From Flavobacteriales bacterium MED-G22 (GTDB lineage: Bacteria; Bacteroidota; Bacteroidia; Flavobacteriales; Flavobacteriaceae), in NCBI GenBank assembly GCA_002457295.1, contig NTKF01000029.1, positions 1 through 17,860 of the forward strand: DNA of 17,860 nt, written 5' to 3'. Position 1 is the stretch's first letter; every line of letters starts with the position of its first letter. Positions 13,803-17,860 of the stretch are shown piece after piece. The translations under genes and the position numbers were made by a program. The notes under the pieces were generated by a model. That model was given only the letters and a program-made list of their open reading frames with translations, was not told the DNA's origin and searched no databases.

Positions 13803-14252
13803 TTATTTGTGGATTACCTTATTTTTTATACAAAAAAATACAGCTACCATTGATAGTAATGCATAATACCCATGTTCAAGGGCTATAGATTTAATTTCTA
13901 CTGGGCTGAGTATACCCGTATAATCATAACTGTAAATACCAATTATAGCAGCAGTATTGATAAGGCAAATTGCAAAAAGTCTTTTTATGAGATTCCAATT
14001 TTTATGCCAGCGAGTGTCATTCTTAAAAGGAATACTAAGAATCACTTGTATTAAAAATAAAGAACCAAAGAAAAAATTGTGCGATGACATTGAAGTAAAA
14101 TAGCGTCTAAACTCAGCTTCAACAATCAAAAGTCCAATAATGAAATAACTCAAAAAAAACATGTTTAACTTATTTTTAATCAAACCCATAATAGCTACAA
14201 TAGCTATGATTAGACTAAAAGTAGCCACTAATTCATATTTCAAATCTGCCAT
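13803..14252 (-). CDS. Four-helix membrane protein of unknown function
   Basis: The 149-residue protein has four hydrophobic helices, at about residues 7-24 (VATFSLIIAIVAIMGLI), 31-45 (MFFLSYFIIGLLIVE), 62-76 (FGSLFLIQVILSIPF) and 88-107 (RLFAICLINTAAIIGIY), plus a possible fifth at 129-143 (YYALLSMVAVFFCIK). Charged residues sit in the loops (EAEFRRYF, KNDTRWHKNW) and the C-terminus is basic. No family motif is recognised. It begins with ATG at 14252 and may be transcribed on its own or together with the small CDGSH-like gene, whose start lies 79 bases beyond its stop. A role cannot be inferred. Confidence 0.7.
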   Translation of the reverse strand: MADLKYELVATFSLIIAIVAIMGLIKNKLNMFFLSYFIIGLLIVEAEFRRYFTSMSSHNFFFGSLFLIQVILSIPFKNDTRWHKNWNLIKRLFAICLINTAAIIGIYSYDYTGILSPVEIKSIALEHGYYALLSMVAVFFCIKNKVIHK

Positions 14253-14344
14253 TTTTTCAATCCTTTGGTAGCATATTATTTTATTTAAATCAAATTCTAA
14301 GAACCAACCTAAGAGCTCATTTTTGAGAATGAGCGTAGGGTAAA

Positions 14345-14370
14345 TAAAAAACCCTCCAACTAAGGAGGGT
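14345..14370 (-). terminator. Rho-independent terminator of the NTF2-like lipoprotein gene
   Basis: GGAGGGT and ACCCTCC (14364-14370 with 14351-14357) form a 7-base GC-rich stem with a 6-base loop, followed on the minus strand by a run of T (14345-14350). It lies 20 bases past the stop at 14391. A second perfect stem, GCTCATT (14315-14321) with AATGAGC (14328-14334), lies just beyond it. Confidence 0.85.
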
Positions 14371-14390
14371 GCACAAGAAATAAGAATTAA

Positions 14391-14900
14391 TTATTGCTGT
14401 TTTTCCATAAAAGCAGTTAATTCTTTAGAATACCATAAGTCTGAGAAGAGCGCATTGACCTCAACAATTTTACCGTTCTCCCATTTGTAGCTGAAATGAC
14501 TTCTATTCGTATGCGTTTCGCCAGATATTTTTGAAGTTGCTGTCCAATCAGTCCACTGGTTGGACCACGTTTCTCCATTGCCTTCATTCCAATTTTCACC
14601 ATGATAGTGTATCGTTTCTATCCAGCCATCAGGAAAAGAAATGTTATCAAACATACTGTGATGAAGGGGGGCTAAGCCCATAAAATCTTCTTTTTTTAAT
14701 TCAATATTGTTAAATCTAACAATGCAATCTTCTGAAAGGATACTTCCATCAAAATTGTTATCAACATATCCTTTCATAAGTTTTGCAACAGCTATTGATT
14801 TTTCATCTTGGTTTGTTACAGTAGCTGTGGCTTTAGTTTCGGGTGCTGCACAATTAATTAGTAAGAGGCATAAACATGATAAAGTTAAAATTTTTTTCAT
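14391..14900 (-). CDS. NTF2-like lipoprotein, paralogue of 6457-6939
   Basis: The 169-residue product starts with MKKILTLSCLCLLLINCAAP, a lipoprotein signal with the lipobox Cys at 17, so it is anchored rather than freely secreted. The domain mirrors the secreted NTF2-like protein at 6457-6939: LMKGYVDNNFDGSILSEDCI, then FMGLAPLHHSMFDNISFPDG, then ETWSNQWTDWTATSKISGET and FSYKWENGKIVEVNALFSDL. The shared elements are MGxxxxHH, WSxxWxxWxATSK and W.xGKxV. Extra Trp residues (GWIETIHYHGENWNEGNGE) may line a ligand pocket, as in SnoaL-type proteins. Catalysis is not proven. The upstream region carries the same 14-base promoter segment as the paralogue, and a hairpin terminator follows. Confidence 0.85.
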   Translation of the reverse strand: MKKILTLSCLCLLLINCAAPETKATATVTNQDEKSIAVAKLMKGYVDNNFDGSILSEDCIVRFNNIELKKEDFMGLAPLHHSMFDNISFPDGWIETIHYHGENWNEGNGETWSNQWTDWTATSKISGETHTNRSHFSYKWENGKIVEVNALFSDLWYSKELTAFMEKQQ

Positions 14901-14932
14901 TTGAATTGATTTACGATTAATACATAAATATA

Positions 14933-14940
14933 CAAAGATG
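14933..14940 (-). promoter_or_regulatory. Candidate -7 promoter box of the NTF2-like lipoprotein gene
   Basis: On the minus strand CATCTTTG fits TAnnTTTG at 7 of 8 bases and lies about 33 bases before the start codon at 14900. The plus-strand segment AATATACAAAGATG (14927-14940) is identical to that upstream of the paralogue at 6968-6981 and sits at nearly the same distance from the start codon. Confidence 0.5.
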
Positions 14941-14997
14941 CCATAAATTGAAAGTTATAGTATAATTATTTTTTTTATTCCAATATTATAAAAACAT

Positions 14998-15189
14998 TCA
15001 TCCTAAAGGGGGTATTTGAAACTTAAATAAAGAGTCATAGACCGCATAGAGAATCCATAATCCAATGATCAATGCTATTATGAAATCTACCTTTTTGGGA
15101 ATTGTAAAATTATTACCGGTTATAATCTCCCTTAAAATCCCCCAAAGGATTACAACAAAAAAGCTGATTAGAACAAAATTATTTGGCAT
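14998..15189 (-). CDS. Small two-helix membrane protein
   Basis: ATG at 15189 opens a 63-residue frame with a first helix MPNNFVLISFFVVILWGILR, a polar loop (EIITGNNFTIPKKVD), a second helix (FIIALIIGLWILYAVYDSLF) and a short tail ending IPPLG. The helix lengths and the charged loop fit an inner-membrane hairpin protein. I cannot name a family. It sits alone between the TonB receptor gene and the NTF2-like lipoprotein gene, on the same strand as both, with spacers of about 215 and 97 bases. A small protein, but the membrane pattern supports it. Confidence 0.6.
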   Translation of the reverse strand: MPNNFVLISFFVVILWGILREIITGNNFTIPKKVDFIIALIIGLWILYAVYDSLFKFQIPPLG

Positions 15190-15404
15190 GTTTAAAAAAT
15201 TGGAGTCTAAAAAGGATTTAGTAAACCATCAGGTAAAAATGTACTAAAAGTAGTATTTATAGTTAACAGCAGTGGTTGTTCTTTGATATTCATCTTTTAT
15301 TTTAAAAGGCTAAATCAAAAATAAAAGTAGTTTACTTTTAAAAAAATAGATATTGTGATATAATTAGTATTAAAATTCCCCCTTTATCCTTTTTTTTCGG
15401 TCAC

Positions 15405-17822
15405 CTATTGAAATCTAAAATTATAAGAAAGGGAAATAAGTGGGCTTCTTAGAACAGATAATTCATAAGCACCTAAAGGGCTGCCTAAAAAGACATCACT
15501 ATCAATTTTACCATTTCGTTGAGTGTAGTAGATGTTGAAAGGATTCCGTTTTCCATAAACATTGTATACTGTGAAGATCCAATCCCCTTTGAATCGTTTA
15601 TTAGGGTCTTTTCTATAGGAGATTTTCCAAGAAAAATCTAACCTATGATAGGTCGGCAGGCGAGAATTATTTCGTGATAAATAAATTGGAATTTTAACGT
15701 TCTGCTGTTCAAAAATACCATTCGCAATGGTGTAGGGCCTACCTGTTTGACCCACAAAATTAAAACTAACTGTGTTGTATAGATCTCCTTCAAAATTGAT
15801 GGTTGCATTAAAAGTATGCGGACGATCAAAATCTGAAGCAAACCAGCTGTTGTTATTAATTCTAAACGCTGGGTTTTGTTCATTAGATTTTAATAAGCTT
15901 CTAGACCAAGTGTAGTTGAAAACACCATTGAATTTTCCGATTGTTTTATTTAAATTCAATTCAATACCATAAGATTGACCCTCAACTTGTGTAATTTCAT
16001 TTTCAATAAATTCAGACAAGAAAAAATCTGCTCCTTGCCGATACGTTAAGTTATTGTCAGTTTTTCTGTAGTATCCTTCGAGAGAAAACTCTAAATATTT
16101 CTCTGGAATATTTTGGTAAAGTCCAAGCCCATAAGTATTGTTTTTCTGAGGGTAGATATAACGATCAGAAATTTTCCAACGAGAAGTTGGCAGTGGTGAA
16201 TTTGTATTATATATATTTTGGATATATTGAAATATTCTAGCATAACTCATTTTTATAGAAGTATTATCTGCTATTTTATAATTGATCCCCAAACGAGGCT
16301 CTGGGTTGAAATAATTAATGACTGTTTCTTGCTCTTCAAAAGAGGTAATACCATCAAATAAACCGTTTTCATCGTATTGCGCTTCATCATAAGGCCCCAA
16401 TAGCATAAATTGAGTAAGCCTCAAGCCACCAGAAACAGAAAGCTTTGGGGTTGGACGCCAATCTAAATTGGCATAGATAGAAGACTCATAGCCTGTTTCT
16501 TTTGATAGTTCAACAGGATTTATTGAATTGCCGTTTCCTGGATCCAAGCTCCCGGGGCTTATTTGATACCTTTTAGTCTCAAGCCCTAAATAATAACCCA
16601 AATCCTCTTTTTTATTGTTTGTAAATTCAAATTGAGCTCTAGTGTATTGTATTCGAGATTTAAAACCAATGACATTGTCTGAATCAATTTCTGGGAATAA
16701 GTTTTGAGGAGTATAATCACTGTGAATTAAGTATCCTGTTAGATTCGTTTCATTTTTAAATGTATGCAACCATCTCAATGTATGATTTTGAGTTTTATAG
16801 TCATATTGATTGGCTTGAGCTACAATATTTTCAACCGATGAAACCAGATCCAATTGATAAAAATCTTTGGAATAAAAATGTGTGTAGGTAAATTGATTGC
16901 TTGAGTTGAGCAAGTACAATAATTTGACAGTACTATCAAAAAATTTGGCTTTAGTGTTTTTTAAACGAGGCACTAGTAGAGGAAAAAAAATGTCGCTTAA
17001 TCCAGCTCTTCCACCAGCAATCATCAATAGTTTGTCTTTGATAAGGGGAGTGGTAACGGTCAGTTTACTAGACATCAATCCAATGCCTCCTTCTAATTTG
17101 AATTTATCTACAAAAGGATTTTTGACCTTAATGTCAAGAACTGAAGCAATTCTGCCACCATATTTTGAAGGAATATTGGCACGAAAGATATCAACACGAG
17201 CAATAACATCAGGAGTGAAAACAGATAACAGTCCAAAAAGGTGAGTAGGATTGAAGACTGGAGCGGCATCATAAAAAAGTAAATTTTGGTCTAAAGACCC
17301 ACCTCGAATCGAAACCCCATTACTTACATCTCCTGAATTGTTGACACCTGCCATTAAAGAAATACTTCTTAATACATCAAATTCCCCAAGGGCTGATGGT
17401 GCCTTTTTCAATTCTCTAATGTTGAGCTCCAACACACCCATTTGAGTGCTTTCAATATTTTTGTTGCGTTTTTGAGCTAGAAGCACAACCTCTGACAGTT
17501 CCTCTTCTTCTACCTCCATTGAAATAGTGAGGGTTTTATTGCCGTTTAGATCAACCATAACGTTTTTTGAGCCATAACCTAGATAGTCAATATTGAGAGA
17601 ATAGTTGTCCTGCTTTAACTTCTTTGTAAAAATTCCATTTAGGTTTGTGATACCTCCGCAATCACAAGGTGAAATGATGATCGTCACACCACTGAGAGGG
17701 TTTTCTGATTCTTGATCAATCACTTTAAGGGTTAGGGAATAATCTTGACCAAAAGAAAAGCTGCTCACCCCAAAGATGAAGAGCAAGAGTGTTACTATAA
17801 GAAGTTGTTTTTTTATTTTCAA
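15405..17822 (-). CDS. TonB-dependent outer-membrane receptor with carboxypeptidase-like N-domain
   Basis: This 805-residue protein is a TonB-dependent receptor for uptake of an unknown ligand across the outer membrane. A signal peptide (to about FGQ, residue 25) is followed by a CarbopepD_reg-type beta domain (about 29-103, with LTLKVIDQESENPLSGVTII and DYLGYGSKNV). Then come a TonB-box-like acidic segment (VEEEELSEVVLLAQ), a plug domain (about 125-232, NGVSIRGGSLDQNLLFYDAA and NIPSKYGGRIASVLDIK), and a 22-stranded barrel ending LISLSYNFRFQ. The N-domain carries an odd CDC pair (PCDCGG, Cys53 and Cys55). No SusD partner gene is adjacent, so it is a SusC-independent type. The only start before a stop at 17853-17855 is a TTG at 17822, since no ATG lies upstream. 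Confidence 0.92.
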   Translation of the reverse strand: MKIKKQLLIVTLLLFIFGVSSFSFGQDYSLTLKVIDQESENPLSGVTIIISPCDCGGITNLNGIFTKKLKQDNYSLNIDYLGYGSKNVMVDLNGNKTLTISMEVEEEELSEVVLLAQKRNKNIESTQMGVLELNIRELKKAPSALGEFDVLRSISLMAGVNNSGDVSNGVSIRGGSLDQNLLFYDAAPVFNPTHLFGLLSVFTPDVIARVDIFRANIPSKYGGRIASVLDIKVKNPFVDKFKLEGGIGLMSSKLTVTTPLIKDKLLMIAGGRAGLSDIFFPLLVPRLKNTKAKFFDSTVKLLYLLNSSNQFTYTHFYSKDFYQLDLVSSVENIVAQANQYDYKTQNHTLRWLHTFKNETNLTGYLIHSDYTPQNLFPEIDSDNVIGFKSRIQYTRAQFEFTNNKKEDLGYYLGLETKRYQISPGSLDPGNGNSINPVELSKETGYESSIYANLDWRPTPKLSVSGGLRLTQFMLLGPYDEAQYDENGLFDGITSFEEQETVINYFNPEPRLGINYKIADNTSIKMSYARIFQYIQNIYNTNSPLPTSRWKISDRYIYPQKNNTYGLGLYQNIPEKYLEFSLEGYYRKTDNNLTYRQGADFFLSEFIENEITQVEGQSYGIELNLNKTIGKFNGVFNYTWSRSLLKSNEQNPAFRINNNSWFASDFDRPHTFNATINFEGDLYNTVSFNFVGQTGRPYTIANGIFEQQNVKIPIYLSRNNSRLPTYHRLDFSWKISYRKDPNKRFKGDWIFTVYNVYGKRNPFNIYYTQRNGKIDSDVFLGSPLGAYELSVLRSPLISLSYNFRFQ

Positions 17823-17860
17823 ACCTAATTTCTTGTTGAGTCTCTTGGATAATTATCATC

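Noticed and set aside
16897..17244. 115-codon plus-strand frame within the TonB receptor gene
   Set aside because: It is antisense to conserved plug and barrel sequence, with no signal or family match.

Overview
The window looks like chromosomal DNA from a member of Bacteroidota, most likely a marine Flavobacteriaceae. The DNA is AT-rich, and almost no gene has a Shine-Dalgarno sequence. A promoter element close to the flavobacterial -7 box (TAnnTTTG) precedes several genes. Lipoproteins and short secreted proteins are frequent. There is a TonB-dependent receptor with an N-terminal carboxypeptidase-like domain, a DUF3500 protein and a PQQ dehydrogenase fused to cytochrome c. No rRNA, tRNA, CRISPR array, transposase or integrase gene was seen.

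Layout. Positions 1-1450 hold the 5' end of a lipoprotein gene (minus strand), then eroded DNA: a hydrolysed-looking minus-strand gene with at least two frame breaks, a plus-strand membrane ORF and two short coding-like pieces. Positions 1450-2574 carry a secreted protein and a lipoprotein that share one reading frame, separated by a single TGA. A minus-strand NAD(P)-binding epimerase-like/DUF2867 protein (2697-4049) and a plus-strand LOV-like PAS protein without the photoactive cysteine (4403-4912, with a terminator) follow. 

Positions 5083-6450 look accessory: a fragment of an alpha/beta hydrolase that still carries its GHSxxG elbow, a four-helix membrane protein of unknown role, and two long imperfect inverted repeats. 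Between the repeats is a DUF1801 gene cut short exactly where the second repeat starts. The gene-plus-palindrome layout resembles integron cassettes.

Positions 6450-9510 carry a secreted NTF2-like protein, a divergent Cys-rich lipoprotein behind a perfect palindrome, an ElyC/YdcF-type DUF218 membrane protein and a secreted class C beta-lactamase-like serine hydrolase. Positions 9800-14900 carry a small Cys-rich secreted protein, the DUF3500 protein, the PQQ dehydrogenase-cytochrome c lipoprotein, an unreported-looking 35-residue peptide with a CDGSH-type cysteine pattern, a four-helix membrane protein and a second NTF2-like protein (lipoprotein). The two NTF2-like genes are paralogues that also share an identical 14-base promoter segment. 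A two-helix membrane protein and the TonB-dependent receptor close the window.

Functionally, most products act at the envelope: periplasmic oxidation by the PQQ enzyme, outer-membrane uptake by the receptor, secreted hydrolase and lipoproteins. They are separate transcription units rather than one pathway, and no complete new multi-gene system could be demonstrated. The most unusual items are the cassette-like palindromes, the CDGSH-like mini-protein and the paralogous NTF2 pair.
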